Assembly: GCA_002345825.1 (NCBI GenBank)
Contig: DDWD01000153.1
Location: 1-50,986, forward strand
Direction of reading: 5' to 3'
DNA from: Bacteroidales bacterium UBA2295
GTDB lineage: Bacteria > Bacteroidota > Bacteroidia > Bacteroidales > Tenuifilaceae
DNA: 50,986 nt
The notes beneath the pieces were generated by a model. The model searched no databases. It was not told where the DNA came from and was given only the letters and a program-made list of their open reading frames with translations. Shown here in pieces: positions 34,758 through 44,021 of this stretch. The stretch's first letter is position 1. Every line of letters begins with the position of its first letter. The position numbers and the translations under genes are program-made.

Positions 34758-35732
34758 ATGCAGTCAATTAAGCGAATAGCAGTACTTACCTCAGGTGGCG
34801 ATGCCCCCGGTATGAATGCGGCAATAAGAGCAGTAACCCGAACTGGCATATCCAACGGGATAGAGGTTTTTGGGGTGATTTGGGGTTACGAAGGGCTCAT
34901 AAACAACGATTTTAAAAAATTAGAATCGCAAGATGTAAGTAACATTATCCAAACAGGTGGAACAATTCTGAAAACCGCACGGAGCAAGGAGTTTCGCACA
35001 AAAGAGGGGCGTGCCAAAGCTTTTGAGAATATTAAAGCAAATAAGATTGATGGCCTTGTAGTAATTGGGGGCGATGGAACTTTTGCTGGTGCAACCATTT
35101 TGTCTAAAGAATTTGATTTCCCTGTTGTGGGAATACCAGGCACCATCGATAATGATATTTTTGGCACCGACTATACCATTGGGTACGATACGGCTCTTAA
35201 TACTGTAATGCATGCCGTTGACAAGATAAAGGACTCTGCCAGTGCGCACAATCGTGTTTTTTTCATCGAAGTGATGGGCAACGAGGCCGGGTTTATTGCT
35301 TTACGAAGCGGAATTGCCACAGGCTCGGAGGCAATCTTAATACCCGAGATGAGCGGTCAGATAGCCAAGCTTAAAGAGCTTATTGGTAACCGATGGAAGC
35401 AAAAAAAGTCGTCAATCATAATGGTTGCCGAAGGCGAGAGGGAAGGAAATATCTACGATATCGCCAAAAAAATTCAAGAGGATTTCAAGGAGATGGACAT
35501 TAGGGTAACCATTTTAGGCCACATACAACGGGGAGGCAGTCCATCGGCCTACGATAGGGTTTCGGCAAGCCGTATGGGCGTTGCAGCTGTTGAGGCTTTG
35601 CTCGACAATCAGCGAAGCATAATGGTAGGCCTTGTGAATAACGATATAACCCATATTCCGTTGAATAAAACCCTGAAAGAGCACAAAAGCATTAATAACG
35701 GATTGCTCAAAATTGTTGATATCCTGGTTTAG
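34758..35732 (+). CDS. pfkA: ATP-dependent 6-phosphofructokinase
   Basis: A 324-residue PfkA. Motifs: SGGDAPGMNAAIRA (11-24), VVIGGDGTFAGA, with glycine after GGD typical of ATP rather than PPi users, the catalytic PGTIDNDIFGTDYTIGYDTA, EVMGNEAGFIA, VAEGEREG and GHIQRGGSPSAYDR. It phosphorylates fructose 6-phosphate in glycolysis. Regulation by effectors is likely, as in bacterial homotetramers. A gene for a glycerophosphodiester phosphodiesterase (broken) follows 36 bases later and may be co-transcribed. Confidence 0.97.
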   Translation: MQSIKRIAVLTSGGDAPGMNAAIRAVTRTGISNGIEVFGVIWGYEGLINNDFKKLESQDVSNIIQTGGTILKTARSKEFRTKEGRAKAFENIKANKIDGLVVIGGDGTFAGATILSKEFDFPVVGIPGTIDNDIFGTDYTIGYDTALNTVMHAVDKIKDSASAHNRVFFIEVMGNEAGFIALRSGIATGSEAILIPEMSGQIAKLKELIGNRWKQKKSSIIMVAEGEREGNIYDIAKKIQEDFKEMDIRVTILGHIQRGGSPSAYDRVSASRMGVAAVEALLDNQRSIMVGLVNNDITHIPLNKTLKEHKSINNGLLKIVDILV

Positions 35733-35768
35733 CCACAAAATTTTGGAAGTCAATAATCTTTCTACACC

Positions 35769-36524
35769 TTGAAAGACTACATCCCTCTTATCGCCCATAG
35801 GGGCGAATCGTTCGATGCTCCGGAGAACACCCTTGCCGCAATTAATCTTGCATGGGAATGAGGTGCTTTGGCCGTTGAGGTAGATGTACACCTAACCGCC
35901 GACAACCAAATTTGTGTTATTCATGACAAAACCACCGAAAGAACAGCTGGCAAACGAATGGTTATTAAGGGAAGTGTTATGGCACAACTTAAAAAGTTTG
36001 ATGCTGGATTATGGAAAGGCGAAAAGTGGAGGGGTGAACCAATTCCAACTCTGACAGAAGTACTTAAAACTGTTCCTGCAAATGGGAAACTGGTAGTTGA
36101 AATTAAATCGAGTAGCAAAATACTAGATAAGCTTAAGCAAGAAATTGAACTAAGCGGGTTAAGAAAAGAACAGGTAGAGATTATTGCATTCAGTATAAGC
36201 ACTATTGCTGCAGCCAAAAAGCTAATGCCCGAACACAAAATGCTATGGCTAACCGAATTGCTTCATCCTTACATCCACAGTGTTTTGGGTAAAAATCCAA
36301 AGTCTTTAATCAAATATGTTAAAGCAAGAGCACTTGATGGAGTTAATGTTGGCGATTGTAAGTATTTTACCCACAGGTATATTTCTGAATTAAAGCAAGC
36401 CCAACTCGACGTTTACACATGGACGGTTAACAACCCTCAACGAGCGAAGCAATTACTTGATTTTGGTGTAGATTGGGTTACCACCGATAGGCCCTCATGG
36501 ATGAGGGGTATGTTAAGAAATTGA
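35769..36524 (+). pseudogene. Glycerophosphodiester phosphodiesterase interrupted by TGA
   Basis: Reading from TTG at 35769 gives LKDYIPLIAHRGESFDAPEN, the start of a GDPD domain, then an in-frame TGA at 35859-35861, then GALAVEVDVHLTADNQICVI to the end at 36524. The frame is uninterrupted otherwise and all expected catalytic parts are present: HRG, ENT, E-x-D (VEVDVH), HD, and the C-terminal WTVNNP and GVDWVTTDRP. The stop replaces the residue after AWE, where relatives have Arg or similar; CGA to TGA is a single transition. There is no ATG start. It is either a very recent pseudogene or a sequencing error. Confidence 0.8.
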
Positions 36525-36553
36525 TATCATTTGCATAATATTCAATAATCAAT

Positions 36554-37468
36554 ATGGCACGGGTAATTATTGGTATACATGGGCTTGGCAATAAACCCGA
36601 TCCCGAAACGCTCCACGCATGGTGGGAGCGTTCAATGATTGAAGGGCTTAATAAAAACGGGTACAGCGCAAAACTTCCAAAGTTTGAGATGGTATACTGG
36701 GCCGATATAAACTATAAAAGCCCTATGGATAAAAACATTGATGATCCCCATAATCCTTTGTTTTTAGATGAGAAATATACAACCTCGCCACCCGGCTTTG
36801 AGGCGCAGGACTACCCTATAAGAAAAAAGGTAGTAAAATACATTGGGAAACTTTTGTATAGAATTTTTCTGAACGAGGATTTAACCTTAAACTATGCATT
36901 TATCCCCAGCTATTTTATTCGAAAATATTTTAGGGAGCTGGATGTTTACTTCCTAGACGACTGTGAGGCAGTTGACCCACATACCTGTAAAGTAAAGGAG
37001 CGCATCAAGCAAAGGCTCCTTGAAACATTAGAAAAATATAAAGACGACGAAATTCTGCTGGTAAGTCATTCTATGGGCTCCATTGTGGCTTTCGATGTAC
37101 TTAGCTTTATGGCCAAAGGCTTAAGGGTAAATACATTTGTAACCATTGGGTCTCCCCTAGGGATGCCAATGATTATTAGCAAGGTTGCCAATCAGTATAA
37201 ACAAAATCCAAGGGGAAAAAGGGAGATGATAACCCCTCCTTGTATTTGCAACAAATGGATCAACCTATACGACATACTGGATAAAATCACCTTTAGCTAT
37301 TCGTTAGGCAAAAGGTATAAGCCTAACGATTACAACATCAAGCCAATTGATTCAGAGGTGATTAATGATTATCACAACGCTAAGGGTGAGCACAACCCGC
37401 ACAAATCTTACGGGTATCTTCGCACCAAAGAGTTTGCAAGTTTACTAAACGATTTTATTGGGGGATAA
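36554..37468 (+). CDS. Alpha/beta-hydrolase fold protein
   Basis: A 304-residue protein beginning MARVIIGIHGLGNKPDPETL, an oxyanion/HG-type opening typical of lipase-like hydrolases. The nucleophile elbow is LVSHSMGSIVAFD (Ser near residue 173), and candidates for the acid and histidine are YDILDKI (about 240) and the HNPHKSYGYL segment (about 280). No signal peptide; probably cytoplasmic. Relatives are often annotated only as alpha/beta hydrolases, and the substrate is unknown. It follows the GDPD remnant by 29 bases on the same strand. Confidence 0.75.
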   Translation: MARVIIGIHGLGNKPDPETLHAWWERSMIEGLNKNGYSAKLPKFEMVYWADINYKSPMDKNIDDPHNPLFLDEKYTTSPPGFEAQDYPIRKKVVKYIGKLLYRIFLNEDLTLNYAFIPSYFIRKYFRELDVYFLDDCEAVDPHTCKVKERIKQRLLETLEKYKDDEILLVSHSMGSIVAFDVLSFMAKGLRVNTFVTIGSPLGMPMIISKVANQYKQNPRGKREMITPPCICNKWINLYDILDKITFSYSLGKRYKPNDYNIKPIDSEVINDYHNAKGEHNPHKSYGYLRTKEFASLLNDFIGG

Positions 37469-37626
37469 AAAAAAACGATTTAGTGTTTTAGTGCGAATTG
37501 CACCGCTAATTGTCCGTGGCTAATATCATTAATTGGAGAAAAAAAGTCCAAAAAGTTCTTTAAGCATCAAAAAAGTCAGGCGATTCATGTTTCCAGATTA
37601 CCATTAAGTAGTCAGGTGATCAAGCA

Positions 37627-39159
37627 CTACTTAATTAATTTTTTCAGCTCAAATATATCCTTCCGCCTATCCTTCAGATTTCGCACGCTTCCAAACTGGT
37701 GCAACTCTCTTAGCAGGTCAATATCCACATCCACCACCAGAATCATTTCGGTGTTTGGCGTGGTTTCGGCCTTAACGCCATTGGATGGAAACGCAAAATC
37801 GCAGGGGGTGAACACCATTGATTGGGCATACTGAATATCCATGTTATGTACATTGGGCAGGTTGCCCACGCTGCCAGCAATGGCCACGTAGCACTCATTC
37901 TCAATGGCTCTTGCCTGTGCGCAGTGCCTAACCCTTGAAAACCCGTTTTGCGTATCGGTTAAGAATGGTATAAACAGAATATCCATACCCTCATCGGCAA
38001 GCAAACGGCTTAGCTCAGGGAATTCAGAATCGTAGCAAATCAGGACTCCAATCTTCCCGCAATCGGTATCAAATGCCTTTAGCTGATTTCCACCTTGCAG
38101 TCCCCACACCTTTGCCTCATCGGGGGTGACGTGCATTTTTTCGTAGCTTTCTATTGTGCTGTCGCGTCGGCACAAATGCCCCACATTATACAAAGCGTTA
38201 TCCCTTACCTGGGGCATACTGCCTGTAATTATGTTGATGTTATAGGAGATGGCCAGGTCCGAAAATCTGTTCACAATCTCATCGGTATAATCGGCCAGCT
38301 TTCTTATGGCTTCGGGCTCCGACAAATGGTTGTACTTGGCCATAAGTGGAGCATTGAAAAACTCGGGGAAGAGGGCAAAGTCGCAGCGATAGCCCGATAC
38401 GGCATCAACAAAATATTCGGCCTGTTGCATCAATGCTTCAATATCTTTGTACTGTCGCATTTGCCATTGGATAAGCCCTAGCCGTATTACGCTTTTTTGG
38501 GTTTCTACCTTTTTTGTAGGTTTTTCGTAGTAAATGTTGTCCCACTTCAGCAGAACTGCCAGTTGGTTCGACGAGTTCTCGTTCTCGAAGTAAACTTTTA
38601 ATATTCTTGAGGGGTGAAAATCGTTGGAGATATGAAAGTTCAGAACGTAGTCCTCAATCTCTTTCCTTTTCACCTTCTCGATGTATTCCTTTGGCGAGGA
38701 GATATCGGTATAGTCACGGTAATTGGGAATTCTGCCGCCCAGCACAATGCCCTTTAGGTTATGCTTTTCGCACAGCTCCTTTCGGAAATCGTAGAGCCTT
38801 CGGCCTAAACGTAATCCCCTATACTCGGGAACAACAAACACATCCAAACCGTAGAGTACATCACCCTCATCGGTGTGAGTGGAGAAGGTGTAGTTGTTAG
38901 TGATTTTTTTAAAGGTATGATTATCGGAAAACGAATCGTAATCAACAATTATTGATAGTGCGCAGGCAACAATATCTCCATTGATTTTAATAACAACCTG
39001 TCCCTCGGCGAATGTTTTAACAAGCTTTGCAAGGTTTTCCTTGATCCAGCATAAATTTGGTACTTCTTTATAGGCTAGCAGTAGTGCTTTTTTCAGTTCT
39101 TGGTATTCGCTTACCTTCAGGTATTCAAAGTCGATATTTTCAATTTCTTTTGGGCTCAT
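37627..39159 (-). CDS. GNAT acetyltransferase fused to carbon-nitrogen hydrolase
   Basis: A 510-residue fusion. The N-terminal ~215 residues are a GNAT domain with VPEYRGLRLGRRLYDFRKELC as the acetyl-CoA loop. Residues about 225-500 are a nitrilase-superfamily hydrolase with the Glu-Lys-Cys triad in FPEFFNAPLM, YEKMHVTPDE and IGVLICYDSEFPE. This combination is a recurrent family in bacteria. The hydrolase would act on an amide or carbamoyl group and the GNAT could acetylate the same metabolite, but the substrate is not known. It stands alone on the minus strand downstream of the lipid-transport operon. Confidence 0.93.
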   Translation of the reverse strand: MSPKEIENIDFEYLKVSEYQELKKALLLAYKEVPNLCWIKENLAKLVKTFAEGQVVIKINGDIVACALSIIVDYDSFSDNHTFKKITNNYTFSTHTDEGDVLYGLDVFVVPEYRGLRLGRRLYDFRKELCEKHNLKGIVLGGRIPNYRDYTDISSPKEYIEKVKRKEIEDYVLNFHISNDFHPSRILKVYFENENSSNQLAVLLKWDNIYYEKPTKKVETQKSVIRLGLIQWQMRQYKDIEALMQQAEYFVDAVSGYRCDFALFPEFFNAPLMAKYNHLSEPEAIRKLADYTDEIVNRFSDLAISYNINIITGSMPQVRDNALYNVGHLCRRDSTIESYEKMHVTPDEAKVWGLQGGNQLKAFDTDCGKIGVLICYDSEFPELSRLLADEGMDILFIPFLTDTQNGFSRVRHCAQARAIENECYVAIAGSVGNLPNVHNMDIQYAQSMVFTPCDFAFPSNGVKAETTPNTEMILVVDVDIDLLRELHQFGSVRNLKDRRKDIFELKKLIK

Positions 39160-39299
39160 GGCTTGATCTCTTTTTGGAGCTTATAGGGTGTTAATCATTA
39201 ACAATTCAAAAAAAACTTAGGCGCTGAAGATAGTGATAACAAAAAGGAATACCTGACTATAAATATAAATACTCTTACAGTATCAGATTTTAGACAGCA

Positions 39300-40040
39300 C
39301 TATTTGCTTGCAGCAAAGAAATTACGAACGCTCTCAATCTCGCAGGAAACTGCATCCTTAGGAGGTCCCTCATAGGCAACAACACCATTCTCTAGGTAAA
39401 CAATTTTATTGGCAATACGCATTATGCTCGATACCTCGTGGGTAACCATTACAATTGTTATCCCCAGTAGTTCTTTTAGGTTGAGAATAAGTTCGTCGAG
39501 CGATTTTAAGGATATTGGATCCAAGCCAGCACCTGGTTCGTCGCAAAAAAGTAGGGGAGGATCCATTATTATTGCCCTGGCCAGGGCTGCTCTTTTGAGC
39601 ATTCCACCGCTCAGTTCCGATGGGTATTGATGGTAAGCGTGCTCTAGGTTTACAAGGCCTAGCTTCATTCGGACAATATCATCAATTAAATCAACGGGCA
39701 AATTGCTATGCTGTGCTAGTGGTAGTGCTACATTCTCGCCAACTGTCATGGAGTTTAGCAGGGCGCCATTCTGGTAAAAGACGCCCATATTAAGATACAA
39801 TTTTTGCTGTTCAACCTCCGTTAGGGTGGAGATGTTCTTTCCAAGGACAGATATATATCCCTGTTTTAATGGGTGTAAACCTAAAATGTGTTTTAGTACT
39901 GTAGATTTTCCACAACCGCTCGATCCAAGTATAACGGTAACATCGCGCTTGTCCACAGTAAAAGAGACATCCGACAGTATTTCTGTGTCGCCGAATGATA
40001 CCTTTAAGCCCTTAACCTCTATGATTTTATCTGAAATCAT
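39300..40040 (-). CDS. MCE/Mla-type lipid transporter ATPase
   Basis: A 246-residue ABC ATPase with Walker A LGSSGCGKST (about 36-45), signature LSGGMLKRAALARAI and Walker B LLFCDEPGAGLDPIS. The LSGGMxKR form of the signature is characteristic of MlaF/Ttg2A. It energises a phospholipid transporter with the permease encoded immediately upstream (14-base gap). Last gene of the four-gene operon. Confidence 0.93.
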   Translation of the reverse strand: MISDKIIEVKGLKVSFGDTEILSDVSFTVDKRDVTVILGSSGCGKSTVLKHILGLHPLKQGYISVLGKNISTLTEVEQQKLYLNMGVFYQNGALLNSMTVGENVALPLAQHSNLPVDLIDDIVRMKLGLVNLEHAYHQYPSELSGGMLKRAALARAIIMDPPLLFCDEPGAGLDPISLKSLDELILNLKELLGITIVMVTHEVSSIMRIANKIVYLENGVVAYEGPPKDAVSCEIESVRNFFAASK

Positions 40041-40054
40041 TAACTGCTTGTTAT

Positions 40055-41194
40055 CTAGTAAAAAAGAAGGCCTAATATGCTGTCGGCCAAAATTACCAAT
40101 GATATTGCCACAACAACGGCAGTGGTGGTAACTTTTCCAACGCCCTCGGCACCTCTAACAACCCTAAATCCATAAAAACTACCTGTTAAAACAATAAGGC
40201 TTGCATAGGCCTGGCTTTTAACAAATCCTGTTAGTATATCCTTGTTGCTCATTACTTCGCCCATACGATTAATAAATATTTCGGGGGTAATATCCAAATA
40301 GATGTAACCCGTTATTGCACCCCCAAGAATGCCAAAAACATCAGCCAGAATAATCAGGAACGGCATGGTGAAAAGGCATGCATACATTTTGGGTACAACC
40401 ACAAAGCGAATGGGGTTGAGCCCCATAGTTTTTAGTGCATCCAGCTCTGATGTTACCTTCATGGTGGCTATCTCTGCTGCAATGGACGAACCGCTACGAC
40501 CAGCAACCAGTATGGCTGTAATAAGCGGCCCCATTTGGCTCATCATTCCAATAACCGTTAGGTCCACAATGTAAATATTTGCTCCAAAACTGCGGAGCTG
40601 TTGCGACGATTGCAATGCCAGCACTAGACCAATTACAAACGACATAAAAATTACAATCAATACAGCATTAACCCCAATTAAAACCGCTTGGTTTGCAAAC
40701 TCCCCTTTGCGACGTGATTTTGATTTAAAGATATCCACAACAGACCAGTAGAAAACATCAGCAGTAAGGGTGAGGTAGGAGTATAAGTAGGATGAGAAAA
40801 ACTGGTGAACATTTGTGCCAACATACTCCAAAAGGCCCACCTTTGGGGGAATGGCTGCTTTTTGCCATTTCTCGGGTTTAAAAAGGTCAATTTTTTGTAA
40901 AACAGAATCACTACCCCCCACAAATGATGTTTGTTTCCCATTCTCCTCTAGTTTAGTCCGCACGTAGAATAGCGCTGTAACGCCTGCGCTATCAATATCT
41001 TCGAGCTGGCTGAGATTAATGATGAGATCCTTTCTATCAATCGATGATAACTCCCTAGTAACAGCTAAAACAAAAGGAGTACATTGTGTAAGCATTAACG
41101 AGTTTTGCAAAAATAGCGTATCGCCCACAAAATGGTATGCGGTATCTTTGTCAATTGAAATGTAAAAATCTATTGATTGTTTTTTATTCTTCAT
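40055..41194 (-). CDS. MlaE-type permease with fused STAS domain
   Basis: A 379-residue protein. Residues 1-105 are a STAS-like domain (LIINLSQLEDIDSAGVTALFYVRTKLEENGKQTSFVGG), equivalent to the separate E. coli MlaB. The rest is the MlaE permease with five or so membrane helices from about residue 165 and the typical GPLITAILVAGRSGSSIAAEIATMKVTSELDAL loop. The STAS domain binds and controls the ATPase. The fusion keeps MlaB and MlaE in 1:1 ratio. This is the inner-membrane core of an MCE lipid transporter. Confidence 0.93.
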   Translation of the reverse strand: MKNKKQSIDFYISIDKDTAYHFVGDTLFLQNSLMLTQCTPFVLAVTRELSSIDRKDLIINLSQLEDIDSAGVTALFYVRTKLEENGKQTSFVGGSDSVLQKIDLFKPEKWQKAAIPPKVGLLEYVGTNVHQFFSSYLYSYLTLTADVFYWSVVDIFKSKSRRKGEFANQAVLIGVNAVLIVIFMSFVIGLVLALQSSQQLRSFGANIYIVDLTVIGMMSQMGPLITAILVAGRSGSSIAAEIATMKVTSELDALKTMGLNPIRFVVVPKMYACLFTMPFLIILADVFGILGGAITGYIYLDITPEIFINRMGEVMSNKDILTGFVKSQAYASLIVLTGSFYGFRVVRGAEGVGKVTTTAVVVAISLVILADSILGLLFY

Positions 41195-41214
41195 AGTAAA
41201 GTGTTGCTGAAGAA

Positions 41215-41826
41215 TTAATCGTTGGGTAGCTTGGTGCGAGCCATCTCAGTAAAGTTGTTTAGTTCATCATAAAACATGCTGCTTATGGCATCGGCAAAAA
41301 GGTTCAAGTCTTTTTTAGTAAGCCGTTGCGATTTGTTGGCTATATGCTCCAGAACTACTTGGTCATTTTCGGTATTTACAAGCCTAAATTCAAGATGCAG
41401 ATGAGCAGTGAACTCTTTGTCAGAATTAACAACCTCGAGCTGGTGGACTGTTGTTTTCAATCTATAGTCGGGGGTTATTTTCCAAAATCGAGTATCAATA
41501 TCTTTAAAAACATCATTTCTCTTGAAAAAGGTAAGCAAAAATCTTGTTAGGCTTTGATCGGGGCGAGTTGCCCATTTATTATGGGAGAAATATCCAATTT
41601 CATTGGATTTTTTCCTCAAAGCAATCTCGTGTGCAGAGAAGGCAGGATTAACATCAACAGTTTCTACTTCAACAATAAGGGGTAAAACCATCAGCGAATC
41701 GGCTAATGAGGATTCTTTCTCAGCCGGATATTCGATAACATAGAATGTGGGGTTTGGCGATTTACTTGCCCTGCATCCTCCTAGAATTGAAAGAGAAACG
41801 ATTAGGAAAAAAAGTGAATTTCTCAT
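41215..41826 (-). CDS. ABC-type transport auxiliary lipoprotein (PqiC/YmbA-like)
   Basis: A 203-residue lipoprotein with signal MRNSLFFLIVSLSILGGC. The body follows the auxiliary-lipoprotein pattern: FYVIEYPAEKES near the start, VEVETVDVNPAFSAHEIALRKKSNEIGYFSHNKWATRPDQSLTRFLLTFF, and a C-terminal helical FADAISSMFYDEL. These proteins sit in the outer membrane as partners of Pqi/MCE systems. Its position in the operon supports that role. Confidence 0.85.
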   Translation of the reverse strand: MRNSLFFLIVSLSILGGCRASKSPNPTFYVIEYPAEKESSLADSLMVLPLIVEVETVDVNPAFSAHEIALRKKSNEIGYFSHNKWATRPDQSLTRFLLTFFKRNDVFKDIDTRFWKITPDYRLKTTVHQLEVVNSDKEFTAHLHLEFRLVNTENDQVVLEHIANKSQRLTKKDLNLFADAISSMFYDELNNFTEMARTKLPND

Positions 41827-41893
41827 GATCTTTTCTGTTTACTTTATGTGGATTAAGATATTCGCATTACTTATGAAACCTGACCGAAAAAAC

Positions 41894-42895
41894 TTAATCG
41901 AGCTTTTTGTCGGGTATATTCTTTGAACTCCCACCTCGGATAAGTATTGAGGGATTTGCATTGATTTTTCTAGTGGCTTCCTCTAAATTTCCGAGGGTAA
42001 ATTTTAAAAGCCTTAAATTTTCTTCAAGTTCTTGGCTACCCTTATCAACATCCGTCTCAAGCTTAACGATAAGGCGTTGGGTTTGCTGGGTTGTAAGAGC
42101 AAGGTTTTCGATTAATTCTTTTAGCCTAGTTTCTTTTAGTGTAACGGATATTTCCCTTAGATTTCCCAAAATATCAGCTAGTGTATCGCTTTGCATGAGT
42201 GCATTGAATTGACTGGTTGCAAGGTAAAGTTTCTCGGAACTTTGCTCGAGCTTGCCTGTAATTACATTTGCCTGCTGAAACGATGTTCGTAAATCGGTGC
42301 GATTTTCTAAAATCACATCATTTACAAGGTTCAGCGATTTACTGGCATCGTCGGCTGTTTTCGAGATTTTGTCAACTGCTAGTGGAATTTTTGCCATATT
42401 CTCTTGACTTGTCAAAACCAATAGATTATTCACCAGCTCCTCAACCTTAAAGGCAATCACTTCCGCTCGCCCGCTTATATCTTCTACCAATGACGTTCCC
42501 TGTTGTATATATTGATCTTGTTTCAAGAATTCGGCTTCGTTGGTGCCTCCCCTTATCTCAATGGTTTTAAGCCCTGTTATGCCCATGGCAACAATATCGG
42601 CCGATGCATCTTCCTTCACAGGGGTTCCCGCTTTAAGTGATAGCCTTACAATGATTTGATTAACATCTTTAGGGTTGATAATAATTTCGGATATGCTACC
42701 AACCGTTATGCCTAAGTATTTAACGGGGCTACCTATTTCCAGGCCACTAACCGAAACATTGCTGTAGGCAACATAGTACGAATCGGTTTTTTCAAAAAGT
42801 CGTCGGGCAGTAAAAAATCCAACGAGTAGTAACAATAGGACAGAACTAATCATTACAAAAATCCCTAGCCTTATTTTCTGTGCTCTACTTTTCAT
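41894..42895 (-). CDS. MCE (MlaD) family substrate-binding protein
   Basis: A 333-residue protein with one N-terminal membrane helix (about 11-30) and an MCE domain (about 37-115) with VSVSGLEIGSPVKYLGITVGSISEI and DASADIVAMGITGLKTIEIRGG. The remaining ~200 residues are predicted long helices (LVNNLLVLTSQENMAKIPL..., TQQTQRLIVKLETD) that could form the tunnel or needle reaching the outer membrane, as in other MCE proteins. It is the first gene of the operon. Confidence 0.92.
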   Translation of the reverse strand: MKSRAQKIRLGIFVMISSVLLLLLVGFFTARRLFEKTDSYYVAYSNVSVSGLEIGSPVKYLGITVGSISEIIINPKDVNQIIVRLSLKAGTPVKEDASADIVAMGITGLKTIEIRGGTNEAEFLKQDQYIQQGTSLVEDISGRAEVIAFKVEELVNNLLVLTSQENMAKIPLAVDKISKTADDASKSLNLVNDVILENRTDLRTSFQQANVITGKLEQSSEKLYLATSQFNALMQSDTLADILGNLREISVTLKETRLKELIENLALTTQQTQRLIVKLETDVDKGSQELEENLRLLKFTLGNLEEATRKINANPSILIRGGSSKNIPDKKLD

Positions 42896-43203
42896 ATCTA
42901 TACTTATGTTCTTTAATTGTTGGGCTATTCACACTTGTTGTATTGCAATTTAATCAATAATCTTTAGCATAAAGAGTATTGGGTGGGATTTTATAGGAAA
43001 TTTACCACTTTCTATACGAACTATGGAGCATTGTTATTTTTATAATGCAGCCAACATACCGAAAATGAAGCATCTATTTTGTAGTAACTCGTATTTTACA
43101 AGGTAGGAGAAATGCTTCTAATCCGATTAGTTAATCCAGCGAAGTGCCATGGGGTAAGAGTTAATCACAGTTTGCCTTGGGTTAGAGCTGTTCTGTATTA
43201 AAA
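42896..43203. other. Intergenic region with hairpin repeat
   Basis: No gene seen. GAAGCAT (43066-43072) and ATGCTTC (43112-43118) are an inverted pair, and repeat copy D lies at 43131-43184. Confidence 0.4.
43131..43184. repeat. Hairpin repeat copy D
   Basis: Begins TTAATCCAGCGAA and ends TTTGCCTTGGGTTA, matching both ends of copy C at 30204-30232 with a 25-base longer centre. Confidence 0.5.
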
Positions 43204-43237
43204 AAAGCGGGGCTGTCGCTCACAACTACCCCGCTTT
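43204..43237 (-). terminator. Terminator of the methyltransferase gene
   Basis: AAAGCGGGG (43204-43212) and CCCCGCTTT (43229-43237) form a perfect 9-bp stem, with an A-run on the left that becomes a T-run for the minus-strand transcript. It lies 11 bases after the stop at 43248. Confidence 0.8.
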
Positions 43238-43247
43238 AGTGTATTGG

Positions 43248-44021
43248 CTAAATCTTTTTACCAATGTAGAACACGTATCCATAGTACTCTTTGTACTGCG
43301 AGTAAAGTTTGGCTTCGTGCTGCTCATTGGCTACTAGTTCTTCAGCCGTTTTGTTACCCTTATGTTTCTGTAAAAAGATTTTTTGCGCTTCAACCTGTGG
43401 TGCATAAAAATTATCTGTCCAGCAATTTTCGGGCAATACAAAAGATGCAACTGGAAGGTAGCCTGCCTTTTGGAGCTGGTTAATCTTATTTGGAATGGTG
43501 TCGATTTGCGGATATGCATCTAGCCAGAACTGGTTAATCTCATCGGGCCGGGTTTCGGTAAACCATGATACCTCCGTTACGGCAATGTAGCCACCCCATT
43601 TAAGAAATTTTCGCCATTCGTTTAGTCCGCGCACATAGCCAATGTTGTATATTGCGCCCTCGGACCAAATCAGGTCAAACTCCTCTTCGGGAAAAGGAAC
43701 CTCTTCCATTGAGCCAACAACGCCCGTTACCCTCTCAGTTAATCCTTTGTTTTTAGCATTAAGGTTAAACAGCTCTATAAATTTTGGAAATATGTCCATT
43801 CCAATAAATTGGCCTGGTGTATGCTGAGCCAAAGTCATTGTTTGTCCGCCAGTGCCACAGCCAAGATCAATTATTCGAGAATCGTTGCTAAGGTTGTCAA
43901 TAAAACTCAAAGCCTTTAGGGTTGCCTCGGGGCTGCCAGGGCCTTGCCTCTCAAGGCTTGAAAAGTATTCGCAGATTAGATCAAAATCGAAATCGTGGAT
44001 TGATTTATTTTCGTTACTCAT
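43248..44021 (-). CDS. Class I SAM-dependent methyltransferase
   Basis: A 257-residue methyltransferase with the SAM-binding motif I RIIDLGCGTGGQTMTLA (about residues 52-68), acidic motif II IGMDIFPKFIELF, and motif post-I FDLIWSEGAIYNIG. The acceptor cannot be read from sequence. The N-terminal YFSSLERQGPGSPEATLKALSFI segment is seen in a common Bacteroidota family of this type. Monocistronic, with its own terminator. Confidence 0.85.
   Translation of the reverse strand: MSNENKSIHDFDFDLICEYFSSLERQGPGSPEATLKALSFIDNLSNDSRIIDLGCGTGGQTMTLAQHTPGQFIGMDIFPKFIELFNLNAKNKGLTERVTGVVGSMEEVPFPEEEFDLIWSEGAIYNIGYVRGLNEWRKFLKWGGYIAVTEVSWFTETRPDEINQFWLDAYPQIDTIPNKINQLQKAGYLPVASFVLPENCWTDNFYAPQVEAQKIFLQKHKGNKTAEELVANEQHEAKLYSQYKEYYGYVFYIGKKI

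Noticed and set aside
35859..35861. Selenocysteine codon in the glycerophosphodiesterase gene
   Set aside because: The position is not catalytic and relatives carry Arg/Lys there; no hairpin of SECIS type is apparent just downstream.
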